Part shown: in pieces, positions 8,707 to 17,356 of the stretch
Position numbering within the stretch: position 1 is the first letter of the stretch
How the letters are laid out: each line of letters begins with the position of its first letter
Source: JAGNKE01 sp965230245
GTDB taxonomy: Bacteria > Pseudomonadota > Alphaproteobacteria > Micavibrionales > Micavibrionaceae
NCBI GenBank assembly: GCA_965230245.1
Contig: OZ246000.1
Span: forward strand, 2,232,001 to 2,296,000
DNA length: 64,000 nucleotides
Reading direction: 5' to 3'
Notes under the pieces: generated by a model
The model's input: only the letters and a program-made list of their open reading frames with translations
What the model was told of the DNA's origin: nothing
The model's database searches: none
Program-made: the position numbers and the translations under genes

Positions 8707-9240
8707 ATGCTATACGTACAACAATCCCTCGGACCCGACGAAGAACTCGTACACATTGGACAATTTCACTGGATGTACACCGTTAATGCCTTCTTTTCGA
8801 TCCTCTGGGGTTTGATTCTTGGAGTAATAATTATTGTTGGGGCAATCTACCTTTACAAGACGGTATGGCCCGAAGAAATACAAGGGACAAGCTTCTTACA
8901 AGCAATCCTGCAGCTTCATCCCGGTATCCGTATCGCCGCGTTCATGGTGTTTATTTTTGGTCTTCTGAAATTTGCGCACATGATGGTGATTAAGGCCACA
9001 ACGGAAATTGCGATTACAAACACACGGTTGATTTTTAAACGCGGGCTTGTCGCACGTCAGGTCGGTGAAATCAACATCGACCGTATTGAGGGTGTAAATG
9101 TTCTTCAGACAATCATGGGAAGGATTTTCAATTACGGACGTATTATGGTCCGCGGTATGGGTGTTGGCGAGGTCGTCCTGCCGCCGATTGAAGATCCGAT
9201 TTCCTTCAGACGAGCGATAGAAAAGGCAAAATCGTTATGA
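8707..9240 (+). CDS. Membrane-anchored bacterial PH-domain protein (bPH2, YdbS-like)
   Basis: A 177-residue protein with two N-terminal membrane helices (about 24-50 and 73-95), followed by a bPH_2 domain (about 97-172). The domain shows TEIAITNTRLIFKRGL, INIDRIEGVNV and RIFNYGRIMVRG, the usual strand pattern. The function of such proteins is not settled; in some bacteria they affect envelope stress resistance. The stop overlaps the next gene, another PH protein, by 4 bp (ATGA), so the two products are likely made together. Confidence 0.85.
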   Translation: MLYVQQSLGPDEELVHIGQFHWMYTVNAFFSILWGLILGVIIIVGAIYLYKTVWPEEIQGTSFLQAILQLHPGIRIAAFMVFIFGLLKFAHMMVIKATTEIAITNTRLIFKRGLVARQVGEINIDRIEGVNVLQTIMGRIFNYGRIMVRGMGVGEVVLPPIEDPISFRRAIEKAKSL

Positions 9241-9857
9241 GTACAGAGTCCACAAGTTCCACGCCGAAAACACCTTCAGGGTCTTCGGGAAAGACAAAAA
9301 AAACGTTCCAGGATATGGAACTGGAAAGAATGCTGGTCAAGGATGAAAGCGTCATACTTCAGGCCGTCCTTCACAACGCTATTTACTGGAAATCTATTGC
9401 CGTCTTGCTGATCTCTATCCTGTTTTTCGTTTTTATTGCAACACCCCTCGGAATTCTTCTATTTGTCGTGGGCGTGATCATGCTCATCCTTGCAATTATA
9501 ACAAAACACTACCTCTTGCTGGCTATAACAAATAAGCGTGTTCTCGCGCGTTACGGCCTCTTGCAAATGGATGTCGTCGATATCCGCTTTAGCAAGATTG
9601 AAAGCATAGACCTCGAAAGAATGCTGCCTGGACATATCTTCGGCTACGCCAGCGTTGTTGTTATGGGGACGGGTCAGCGTTACATGCGCATTCCTTACAT
9701 TGCGAATGCCGAGGCATTCCGCCGTTATCATAACGAAATTACACTCGCTGATGAAGGCGTAGATGAGGAAGATATTGATGATCTTCACGATAACGCTATT
9801 GGCAAAGAGCCTGCACGAACGCGCGAAAAGCCTACAAAAAGCAAGAAAGCCAAATAA
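9237..9857 (+). CDS. Second membrane-anchored PH-domain protein
   Basis: A 206-residue relative of the preceding gene. It has a Ser/Thr/Lys-rich cytoplasmic N-terminus (1-30), two close membrane helices (about 52-70 and 72-92), then a PH domain (about 95-168) with LLLAITNKRVLARYGLL, SKIESIDLERM and FGYASVVVMGTG. A charged acidic then Lys-rich tail closes the protein. The shared ITN(T/K)R and GxIFxYxxxxVxG positions show that the pair are paralogues. It starts 4 bp inside the first gene, which argues for a stoichiometric pair or heteromer (inference). Confidence 0.83.
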   Translation: MSTESTSSTPKTPSGSSGKTKKTFQDMELERMLVKDESVILQAVLHNAIYWKSIAVLLISILFFVFIATPLGILLFVVGVIMLILAIITKHYLLLAITNKRVLARYGLLQMDVVDIRFSKIESIDLERMLPGHIFGYASVVVMGTGQRYMRIPYIANAEAFRRYHNEITLADEGVDEEDIDDLHDNAIGKEPARTREKPTKSKKAK

Positions 9858-9973
9858 GTTTATCCCTTGATTAGTAAAATTTGTGCTCTGCAAAGTGGCG
9901 CGGCAGTGTAATCCTTCTATTTTTCAACAGTATAGGCTTGTTTTTAATACCAAAACATTCTATCGGTAATTCT

Positions 9974-11734
9974 ATGTTTGACAAAAAAAAATCACATAAG
10001 AAAACCTCCGACGGCACACAGTGGGACAAGGACAAATTAGTCAGCCGCTACGTGACCGAAGGCCCTAAATCGGCACCTCACCGTTCCTATTATTATGCGA
10101 TGGGGATGACGGAAGAACAAATCCACCAGCCTTTGGTCGGTGTTGCAACATGCTGGAACGAAGCCGCGCCTTGTAATATAGCGCTGAGCCGTCAGGCACA
10201 ATCTGTGAAAAAGGGCGTGGACATTGCGGGCGCCACACCGCGTGAATTCACAACCATCACCGTCACGGACGGGATCGCAATGGGGCATGAAGGCATGCGC
10301 TCCTCGCTCGTATCCCGCGAAGTGATCGCCGACTCCGTCGAACTAACCATGCGTGGACATTGCTATGATGCGCTGGTCGGCCTCGCCGGATGTGATAAAT
10401 CGCTTCCCGGTATGATGATGGTCATGATCCGCCTGAACGTGCCGAGCGTATTTATGTATGGCGGTACAATCCTGCCCGGAAAATTCCGCGGAAAAGATGT
10501 TGATGTCGTAAATGTTTTTGAAGCCGTTGGGCAACACGCCGCGGGGACGATGTCCGACGAAGATTTGCACGAACTCGAGTGTGTCGCGTGTCCGTCCGCT
10601 GGTGCTTGCGGAGGACAGTTTACGGCCAACACAATGGCGTGTGTGAGCGAGGCAATAGGCTTGGCTTTGCCGAATTCTGCAGGCGCACCCGCGCCGTATG
10701 AAAGCCGTGATGAATATGCAAAAGCGTCCGGCGAAGCGGTTGTAGAATTGATCCGTAATGGCGGCCCGCTGCCGCGTGATATCGTAACACGAAAGAGCCT
10801 CGAAAATGCAGCCGCTATTGTCGCCGCAACGGGCGGCTCGACAAACGCAGCACTGCATTTACCTGCTATGGCACACGAAGCGGGAATTGATTTTAACCTA
10901 TTCCATGTTGCCGAAATCTTCAAAAAAACACCGTACATTGCGAACCTGCGTCCCGGCGGTAAGTACGTTGCTAAAGATCTTTTTGATGTCGGCGGTGTAG
11001 GTATTGTCATCAAGGAATTGCTGGACAACGGTCATATTCATGGTGACTGCATTACCGTGACCGGAAAAACGCTGGAAGAAAACCTCAAAGATGTGAAATT
11101 CCCCGAAAATCAGGACGTTGTATACCAAGTCAAGAAACCTATTTACCCGACAGGCGGCGTTGTTGGTCTTAAGGGAAATCTGGCACCCGAAGGAGCAATC
11201 GTGAAGATTGCGGGCCTTGAGGATTTGGTCTTTGAAGGGCCGGCACGTGTGTTCGATGGTGAGGACGCATGTTTCCAAGCCGTCCAAAACAAGGAATACG
11301 AAGAGGGCGATGTGATTGTCCTGCGCTATGAAGGCCCGAAGGGTGGCCCCGGAATGAAGGAAATGCTCTCCACCACCGCAGCGCTGTATGGACAGGGCAT
11401 GGGCGGCAAAGTTGCCCTGATCACGGACGGTCGCTTCTCCGGCGGAACACGCGGCTTTTGTATCGGCCATGTTGGCCCGGAAGCCGCAGTTGGAGGGCCC
11501 ATTGGTCTGATTGAAAACGGAGATATCATACGTATTGATGCAACTGACGGATCCCTTAGCGTAAACCTGACAGATGAAGAGCTGGAAGAACGCCGTAAAA
11601 AGTGGAAACCGCGCAAAAATAATTACAATTCCGGTGCGCTTTGGAAGTTTGCCCAAACAGTCGGCTCTGCGCGTGACGGGGCGGTAACACATCCTGGGGC
11701 AAAGGAAGAAACACACACATTTGTGGACTTGTAA
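9974..11734 (+). CDS. ilvD: Dihydroxy-acid dehydratase
   Basis: Dehydrates 2,3-dihydroxy acids in isoleucine and valine synthesis, using an iron-sulfur cluster and Mg2+. The 586-residue product from the ATG at 9974 matches family length. The frame is open back to 9881, but the extra 31 residues are hydrophobic and atypical. Cluster and metal motifs are present: GVATCWNEAAPCN, GLAGCDKSLPGMMM, CPSAGACGGQFTANTM, and near the end ALITDGRFSGGTRGFCIGH. No attenuator is visible upstream, and the gene stands alone, without other ilv genes beside it. Confidence 0.97.
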   Translation: MFDKKKSHKKTSDGTQWDKDKLVSRYVTEGPKSAPHRSYYYAMGMTEEQIHQPLVGVATCWNEAAPCNIALSRQAQSVKKGVDIAGATPREFTTITVTDGIAMGHEGMRSSLVSREVIADSVELTMRGHCYDALVGLAGCDKSLPGMMMVMIRLNVPSVFMYGGTILPGKFRGKDVDVVNVFEAVGQHAAGTMSDEDLHELECVACPSAGACGGQFTANTMACVSEAIGLALPNSAGAPAPYESRDEYAKASGEAVVELIRNGGPLPRDIVTRKSLENAAAIVAATGGSTNAALHLPAMAHEAGIDFNLFHVAEIFKKTPYIANLRPGGKYVAKDLFDVGGVGIVIKELLDNGHIHGDCITVTGKTLEENLKDVKFPENQDVVYQVKKPIYPTGGVVGLKGNLAPEGAIVKIAGLEDLVFEGPARVFDGEDACFQAVQNKEYEEGDVIVLRYEGPKGGPGMKEMLSTTAALYGQGMGGKVALITDGRFSGGTRGFCIGHVGPEAAVGGPIGLIENGDIIRIDATDGSLSVNLTDEELEERRKKWKPRKNNYNSGALWKFAQTVGSARDGAVTHPGAKEETHTFVDL

Positions 11735-11794
11735 GGCTATAAGTAGAATAAAAAGCCCGATTTAAAGCCATTTTAAGTTTTTTCCATAAAAATA

Positions 11795-11821
11795 TTGATG
11801 GCTGGAGGCTTATGCTATACT
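11795..11821 (+). promoter_or_regulatory. Probable extended -10 promoter of the L,D-transpeptidase gene
   Basis: TATACT at 11816-11821 is preceded by TGC (11813-11815), giving an extended -10. TTGATG at 11795-11800 is a fair -35 with a short 15-base spacer. It lies about 55 bases upstream of the ATG. Consensus match only. Confidence 0.42.
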
Positions 11822-11874
11822 GTCCTGTGATCAAAGGACAATTAGGCAAGTATAAGCTATAAGTAAGGGCAGAA

Positions 11875-13614
11875 ATGATGGTTTTCGGGGTAATCACCGA
11901 TCTTAAAAAAACGCTACCGTTATTGTTATTCTCAGCGTGTATTTTGCTGGGCGGCTTGGCGCACACAAACGCTGAAACATTAAAACACGAGATTGGCGTC
12001 TACGAGGGCGAATACAACGTCGAGAAAGACCGCTCGTCTCTTTCTCAACCTTTATCACTTTTCGATCATAGGGCAATCGAGCAATTTTACCTAAAAAGAG
12101 AAGGTCAGCCTTATTGGTTGAAACGCAACCGCCTTACACAACAGGCCGTTGACCTGATAGAAACTCTTGAAAACTCATGGCAGCACGGCCTGAACCCGAA
12201 TACATATTATGTTCAGGAAATATATACGGTTTTTGGCGATAAAAGGCTTCGCAGGGGCACACGTATTCCTTTGGACAGCGATCTGATAATGAACGTGGAA
12301 ATTATACTCACGGACGCCTATCTGCGATATGCGCATGATTTGAGCGGCATGCGCCCGGATGTACGGAATCTGGCTCTTGATGCCAATCACTGGAGACAAG
12401 CCCTTCCGTCCGAAACACTATTATCCATATTAAATGAAGATGCTGATTTCGACGATATTAAGTATTCGATAGAGCCGCAGGGAAATACCTATAAAGCCTT
12501 GCAAAAGGAACTAACGCTTCTGGTTGAAAGCCTTCAGGAACAACCGGAATATGAAAAAATAAAAATCAATCTTGATGGAGTTATCGCTCCCGGTCAGTCG
12601 CACAGAAAAGTACCCTTACTTCGCACCCGTCTGGGCTTGTCCCAGCCGGAAAGCGAGCAGGCTCAGTACATGTATGACGAGGCGCTGCAATCCGCTGTGC
12701 TGAAATTCCAGTACAATAACGGCCTGAAAACCGATGGAATTATAGGCTCCAAAACGCTGTATATTTTGAACCAAAGCCAGCAGGACAAAATCCTCCAACT
12801 CATTGCTAATCTGGAACGTCTGAGATGGATGCCGGATATTCAAGCCAAGAAAATGGTGTTGGTGAATCTGCCATCCGCAACATTATGGGCGATTAGAGAC
12901 GGTCAGGTGGAATTTGAAATGCCTGTCATTATTGGCCGCCCGAAAAGGGAAACCTTGACGTTTCGCGCCGATATTGTAGGCGTAAGACTAAATCCGAACT
13001 GGACCGTTCCGCCAACAATCAAAAAAGAAGACATCCTGCCAAAGCTAATCGAGGACCCCGGTTATCTGATTGATAAAGGTATGGAAGTCTACGATGGCTA
13101 TGGCCGTGATTCTCAATCGCTTGATCCCATGGCAATCGATTGGGCCGCACTAACGCCGGAGGAGTTTCACGCTTTAAGAATGGTACAGATACCCGGAGCG
13201 ACGAACCCGCTAGGGCAAATTAGGATACTGATGCCGAACCGACACAACATTTATTTGCACGATACGAATGACCGCAAGCTGTTTTACCGTTCTGACCGCG
13301 CACAATCTTCCGGCTGCATCCGCATGGAGGAGCCGCAAAAAATGGCAAACTTTATTCTGGAAGAGCGTAGCACGTGGAAGCCGGAATACCTGCCGAAAAT
13401 TCTGGCGGAAAAAGAGACAAAAGACCTGATGACCGATATCAAAATACCTGTCCAGTTACTATACAATACTGTCTGGACTGATGCCGAAGGCAAAGTCGTT
13501 TACGGAGAAGATATCTACGGACGTGATTCAAAATTGATTAAAGAGCTATCAAAAGTTAACGGTATTTTTATTCCGTTTTCAGATAATGAGATGATTGCGA
13601 ATGCAGCGAACTAA
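11875..13614 (+). CDS. L,D-transpeptidase with peptidoglycan-binding domain (YcbB/LdtD-like)
   Basis: A periplasmic enzyme that forms 3-3 cross-links or attaches proteins in peptidoglycan through an active-site Cys. The 579-residue product has a signal peptide or N-anchor (about 11-33, ending near HTNA). A helical scaffold domain follows (about 60-235), then a PG_binding_1 repeat (about 245-300, KFQYNNGLKTDGIIGSKTL). The YkuD catalytic domain is at about 325-500, with LHDTNDRKLF (His462) and RAQSSGCIRM (Cys481). This order is that of the large LdtD class. The LdtR-like regulator at 24205 may control it; that is inference from the known role of LdtR in relatives. Confidence 0.93.
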   Translation: MMVFGVITDLKKTLPLLLFSACILLGGLAHTNAETLKHEIGVYEGEYNVEKDRSSLSQPLSLFDHRAIEQFYLKREGQPYWLKRNRLTQQAVDLIETLENSWQHGLNPNTYYVQEIYTVFGDKRLRRGTRIPLDSDLIMNVEIILTDAYLRYAHDLSGMRPDVRNLALDANHWRQALPSETLLSILNEDADFDDIKYSIEPQGNTYKALQKELTLLVESLQEQPEYEKIKINLDGVIAPGQSHRKVPLLRTRLGLSQPESEQAQYMYDEALQSAVLKFQYNNGLKTDGIIGSKTLYILNQSQQDKILQLIANLERLRWMPDIQAKKMVLVNLPSATLWAIRDGQVEFEMPVIIGRPKRETLTFRADIVGVRLNPNWTVPPTIKKEDILPKLIEDPGYLIDKGMEVYDGYGRDSQSLDPMAIDWAALTPEEFHALRMVQIPGATNPLGQIRILMPNRHNIYLHDTNDRKLFYRSDRAQSSGCIRMEEPQKMANFILEERSTWKPEYLPKILAEKETKDLMTDIKIPVQLLYNTVWTDAEGKVVYGEDIYGRDSKLIKELSKVNGIFIPFSDNEMIANAAN

Positions 13615-13756
13615 CGAATCCTTCGCGTAATAATACGCCTCTCTCGTGTACTTTTTTAGAAATTTTCTTTACTGAAAAATGATATTCCGTTAGTAATAAA
13701 CCTCACTCGCACAGATAGTTCCATAAAACGATAATATTTTGACAAAGAGGTTAGCA

Positions 13757-14347
13757 ATGCTTTTGGATTCATCTGCTAAAGACGAAACAGAACAAAGACT
13801 TACCGTCGGTAGAAGAGACCTTTTGAAAATGGGTCTTGGAACACTTTGTGCGTCTGTTTTACCATTTTTACCTGCAAAAACTGCACTGGCGTCCAACCGA
13901 TTCAGCTCTTGGAAAGTGTCTTTCAGACACGCCCACACCGGCGAAAGCTTTTCAGGCGTCTACCGCGTAGGTGATAAATACCTGCCCGAAGCGTTCGAAC
14001 GTCTAAACTATGTGTTGCGTGACTTCCGCACCGATGAGGTTTTCCCTATGGACCCGCGTGTGATTGATATTCTCGCAATAATACATAAGAAAATCGGCGC
14101 GACCGAGCCGTATCAGGTTCTTTCCGGCTACCGCAGCCCGAAAACAAACAGCATGCTTCGAAATGCAAGCACGGGCGTCGCGAAAAACTCGTTCCATATG
14201 TACGGTCAGGCTATTGATATTCGTATTCCCGGCAAAAGCACAAAAAAATTGCGAAACGTAGCGTCAAGTCTGAGAGCCGGCGGTGTGGGTTATTATCCAC
14301 GTTCAAGCTTCGTGCACGTTGATACCGGAAAAGTAAGAAGCTGGTAA
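13757..14347 (+). CDS. Tat-exported DUF882/YcbK-like M15 peptidase
   Basis: A 196-residue protein from the ATG at 13757, chosen because AAAGAGG (13744-13750) sits six bases before it. An upstream in-frame TTG at 13739 has no such site. A twin-arginine signal (GRRDLLKMG, then a hydrophobic run to KTALA) suggests folded export. The mature part has the zinc peptidase pattern of the DUF882/M15 group: LSGYRSPKTN, SFHMYGQAIDIRI (His and Asp ligands) and SSFVHVDTG (last His). Such enzymes are thought to cut peptidoglycan peptides. It follows the L,D-transpeptidase, so both probably remodel the wall. Confidence 0.88.
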   Translation: MLLDSSAKDETEQRLTVGRRDLLKMGLGTLCASVLPFLPAKTALASNRFSSWKVSFRHAHTGESFSGVYRVGDKYLPEAFERLNYVLRDFRTDEVFPMDPRVIDILAIIHKKIGATEPYQVLSGYRSPKTNSMLRNASTGVAKNSFHMYGQAIDIRIPGKSTKKLRNVASSLRAGGVGYYPRSSFVHVDTGKVRSW

Positions 14348-14373
14348 AATCAGCTTTTTTTATGGTATACCCT

Positions 14374-14405
14374 CAGGGCCTTTTCGAAAGGCCCTGTTTC
14401 ATTTT
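14374..14405 (+). terminator. Rho-independent terminator with UUCG loop
   Basis: CAGGGCCTT (14374-14382) pairs perfectly with AAGGCCCTG (14387-14395 or so) around a TTCG tetraloop and is followed by TTTCATTTTT. It ends the transcript of the DUF882 gene before folK. Confidence 0.85.
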
Positions 14406-14434
14406 TGAGTAGGCATTAAATTGAGGGACTGATC

Positions 14435-14953
14435 GTGATTATTTTGGGTCTGGGAGCAAATTTACCCGGCAAATATATATCACCTGAGGATGCGCTGAAG
14501 GCCAGTGCCGACGCTTTGTCGTCGATCAGGGAAATCAGGCTGCTTAAGGCATCATCCGTTTGGCTGTCGGCGCCCGTACCGATTTCAGACCAGCCGTGGT
14601 ACGCCAACGCCGTCTGTACAATTGAAACCCGTTTAAAGCCGAAAGAATTGTTGGAGATGCTTCATAATACGGAAGCCTCTTTCGGCCGCATCCGTTCAAC
14701 CAAAAACGCACCCCGCGAGTTGGATATTGATCTGCTTGCCTATAATGAGCAAACCAGCAACGAACGCCCTCAAATTCCGCACCCGCGAATGCATCAGCGG
14801 GCCTTTGTTCTCTACCCGTTGCAGGAAATTGCCCCGAACTGGAGACATCCTGTGTTGAAGCAAAGCGTCTCGGAGCTAATAGAAAAAATACCGGCAGGAC
14901 AAGAGATCAGGAAATCCGGCCCTCTACTCAAAACCCAAGAGACCGCCGCATGA
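14435..14953 (+). CDS. folK: 2-amino-4-hydroxy-6-hydroxymethyldihydropteridine pyrophosphokinase
   Basis: Transfers pyrophosphate from ATP to 6-hydroxymethyl-7,8-dihydropterin in folate synthesis, feeding FolP next door. The 172-residue product shows ILGLGANLPG at the N-terminus, the NAVCTIET strand, and the signature FGRIRSTKNAPRELDIDLLAY. It is followed by IPHPRMHQRAFVLYPL, which binds ATP/Mg. The start is GTG at 14435, with GAGGGA six bases ahead. The stop overlaps folP by 4 bp (ATGA). Confidence 0.94.
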   Translation: MIILGLGANLPGKYISPEDALKASADALSSIREIRLLKASSVWLSAPVPISDQPWYANAVCTIETRLKPKELLEMLHNTEASFGRIRSTKNAPRELDIDLLAYNEQTSNERPQIPHPRMHQRAFVLYPLQEIAPNWRHPVLKQSVSELIEKIPAGQEIRKSGPLLKTQETAA

Positions 14954-15786
14954 GCCGAACATCTCCTGATTTGGCAAAAATGATAGAAAACAAGCCCCTC
15001 ATCATGGGGGTCGTCAATGTCACGCCCGATAGTTTTTCAGATGGCGGAGATTACTATTCCCCTGAAAACGCAATAAAACATGGCCTACAACTGTTGGAGC
15101 AGGGCGCGGATATAATCGATATCGGCGGTGAATCCACCCGACCCGGTGCAGAAACTGTACCTGTAGACGAAGAAATCAGGCGCATTCTCCCCGTGATCCA
15201 AGGTTTGTCTAACAAGTCGGAGTTCATATCCATTGATACCCGTAACGCCGCAACGATGGATGCCGCCCTCAAAGCAGGAGCGAATATCATTAACGATGTA
15301 ACGGCGCTAACCCATGATCCTGCGAGCATGGATGTAGCGGCAAGACATGATATGCCTGTGTGTCTGATGCACAGCAAAGGCAACCCCAAGACAATGCAAA
15401 AAGCACCGACTTACGCAAATGTCGTGGATGAAGTCTTGGCGTACCTGAAAGAGCGCATTGAGGAATGCGTCAATGCAGGCATAAAGTCAGAAAATATTAT
15501 AGTCGATCCGGGCATAGGATTCGGCAAAACCGTCCACCATAATCTGGCGCTTCTGAAAAATCTCAAAGAGTTTGAATCTCTTGGCTACCCGATCCTGTTA
15601 GGGACATCGCGGAAAAGTTTTATACCGAAAGTCTCTGAAGACAACAGCACATCCGAGCAGCGCATCGGCGGCTCATTATCTTCTGTGATTTGGGGATACG
15701 AACAAGGTGTAAGACTGTTTAGAGTGCACGATGTTTTTGAAACCGCGCAGGCATTGAAAATCTACAGCGCCATAAAGTCAGCCTAG
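14950..15786 (+). CDS. folP: Dihydropteroate synthase
   Basis: Condenses the FolK product with p-aminobenzoate to dihydropteroate; it is the sulfonamide target. The 278-residue protein is a TIM barrel with the two classic signatures, IMGVVNVTPDSFSDGG near residue 18 and GADIIDIGGESTRPGAE near 53. Also present are FISIDTRNAATMDAALKAG, NDVTAL, IIVDPGIGFGKT and LLGTSRKSFI. It is coupled to folK by a 4-bp overlap and is convergent with the histidine phosphatase gene. Confidence 0.97.
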   Translation: MSRTSPDLAKMIENKPLIMGVVNVTPDSFSDGGDYYSPENAIKHGLQLLEQGADIIDIGGESTRPGAETVPVDEEIRRILPVIQGLSNKSEFISIDTRNAATMDAALKAGANIINDVTALTHDPASMDVAARHDMPVCLMHSKGNPKTMQKAPTYANVVDEVLAYLKERIEECVNAGIKSENIIVDPGIGFGKTVHHNLALLKNLKEFESLGYPILLGTSRKSFIPKVSEDNSTSEQRIGGSLSSVIWGYEQGVRLFRVHDVFETAQALKIYSAIKSA

Positions 15787-15799
15787 CCAATCCCCAAAA

Positions 15800-15812
15800 G
15801 CCTCTCAGAGGC
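15800..15812. terminator. Possible small hairpin between convergent genes
   Basis: GCCTC-TCA-GAGGC lies between the ends of folP and the histidine phosphatase gene. On the minus strand it is followed by TTTTGGGG. The stem is only five pairs, so this is a weak candidate for a bidirectional terminator. Confidence 0.3.
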
Positions 15813-15814
15813 AA

Positions 15815-16462
15815 CTACGCGCTCTCAGCCTGCAGTTCTTCGTGATAGACGAAACTTTGCTCGCGCACGACCGCAGAGCCATCAGTTGTCTCATCCAGAT
15901 GATAACTCCAAACCTTGAACGGAAAAACTCTGCTCTCAGGATTTGGAATGAATTCGTACAAGTGGCAGTTGCGAAAAACACCCGGCGTATTCAACCCGAA
16001 CATCTTGCCAAGACCACGAAAAACGCCGCCATGAGAAACGATCATCACAGGCGCATCATAACTCTCCAATGCGTTGGTCTTCCCACGCTTAAGCCTCGCA
16101 CAAAACTCTTTAAATGTTTCACCATTCGGCGGATCCTGCCAGCCACGCAACATCGGGCGGCAAATTTCATAGGGCTGTCCTTCCCAGTCTCCTGCATGGA
16201 GTTCACCTAGATCTTCATCCTCATATTGCGGCACGCTTAATGCCTCGTTCAGGATTGTCGCCGTGTCACGCGCGCGGGAAAGGTGGCTATGAACAATGAC
16301 CTTCGGCTTAACCTCTAGCTGTTTAAGAATAGCGCGTGCCGTTCTTGCTTGTGAGCGGCCCGTATCGTTCAACGGTGAGTCATTACTGCCCGCCATAATT
16401 TGAGAGGCATTTGCCTCTGTTTCACCATGGCGGATCATATAGAAATGTTTTGCTGGTATCAT
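15815..16462 (-). CDS. Histidine phosphatase family protein
   Basis: A 215-residue member of the phosphoglycerate-mutase-like superfamily. The phosphohistidine motif is FYMIRHGETEAN (Arg11-His12-Gly-Glu), followed by SPLNDTGRSQA. Acid/base residues come from DLGELHAGDWEG and the second His from PVMIVSHGGVFRGLG. The substrate cannot be told from sequence; the family covers phosphoglycerate mutases, cobalamin CobC and general phosphatases. Its start lies 34 bp after the aspartate dehydrogenase gene, so the two may be co-transcribed. Confidence 0.85.
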   Translation of the reverse strand: MIPAKHFYMIRHGETEANASQIMAGSNDSPLNDTGRSQARTARAILKQLEVKPKVIVHSHLSRARDTATILNEALSVPQYEDEDLGELHAGDWEGQPYEICRPMLRGWQDPPNGETFKEFCARLKRGKTNALESYDAPVMIVSHGGVFRGLGKMFGLNTPGVFRNCHLYEFIPNPESRVFPFKVWSYHLDETTDGSAVVREQSFVYHEELQAESA

Positions 16463-16496
16463 GATATCTGTCTGTTATTACGCGTTCTAAACCGAA

Positions 16497-17282
16497 TTAC
16501 CCAATAACAACAGATTGGCGCATATCACGCAAACATGCAACGATGCTCTGCGCCGCAAGAACGGAACTCTTCGGGTTTGCGGGATCAGGCATATTCTCAA
16601 TTCGGGCTTTCAATGTGCTATATTCAGTAGAAACCGTAATCTCGTGCGCGTTACTCGTAACAGCCGGATCCGCCCAGATTTCCACCATGGTTTTTTCACC
16701 ACCAATACCGGCAAGACTCAGTGTCGCCGCAACATTCACATTGGCCGGAAAACCTTTTGCCGCTTCTAGTGCATTCCCATTAAAGAGCAGCGTTTTATCC
16801 TGAATGTTCTCAAGGTTAATCCCCTCATCGACAATAAACGGTGCGCCTGCAAATCCTTTGGGCGGCTTGGTTGAAGCAATTTGCGCGGACTTAATCCCCA
16901 TTTCGCGCATGGCTTTTACACCATCCAGTCCGCCCAATGCACCCGATGGAACAAAAATCCGTGTTCCTGCTTTTCTGCGCCCATCCAGTATCTCTGGTGT
17001 AAGGAGGAGGGCAGCACTGCTAATAACCACCATATCTTTGCCAAACCGAAAAGCTTCATCCGCTAATTCTTGTACCAGACGAGCAGGCAGACATTCGACA
17101 ATTAGATCTGAGCGTTCAGCGAGTTCCGCAAAAGAAACATTCGGAACATCGTAACTCGGAACGTCCCGTTTATCAGAGATACAATCGAGCAATAACCCCT
17201 CAATACCATCACCTGTTGTCAACGCCTTGCAAACGGCTTGACCGATCGCGCCGATACCCGCAACTCCGATTTTTATACTCAT
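16497..17282 (-). CDS. nadX: Aspartate dehydrogenase (NadX-like)
   Basis: Probably oxidises L-aspartate to iminoaspartate with NAD(P)+, the alternative first step of NAD synthesis. The 261-residue product from the ATG at 17282 starts at the Rossmann fold, KIGVAGIGAIGQAV. An upstream GTG at 17318 would add 12 residues without a good site. Family features are DLIVECLPARLVQELADEA, ISSAALL, RIFVPSGALGGLDGVKAM, and the C-terminal domain KGFPANVNVAATLSLAG followed by EIWADPAVTSNAHEI. No nadA or nadC is beside it in this window, so the pathway link is inferred from the family. Confidence 0.85.
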   Translation of the reverse strand: MSIKIGVAGIGAIGQAVCKALTTGDGIEGLLLDCISDKRDVPSYDVPNVSFAELAERSDLIVECLPARLVQELADEAFRFGKDMVVISSAALLLTPEILDGRRKAGTRIFVPSGALGGLDGVKAMREMGIKSAQIASTKPPKGFAGAPFIVDEGINLENIQDKTLLFNGNALEAAKGFPANVNVAATLSLAGIGGEKTMVEIWADPAVTSNAHEITVSTEYSTLKARIENMPDPANPKSSVLAAQSIVACLRDMRQSVVIG

Positions 17283-17356
17283 AGGCTGAAAACCTTTTTT
17301 ACTGGAACTCACGTTCACACTGGCATTTTGCCGAAAAATAAAGATACTTAATATGC

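Noticed and set aside
10343..11716. Long minus-strand open frames (171, 221 and 272 residues) opposite ilvD
   Set aside because: They follow the third-base pattern of ilvD, show no family motif, and lie wholly inside a gene with full IlvD signatures.
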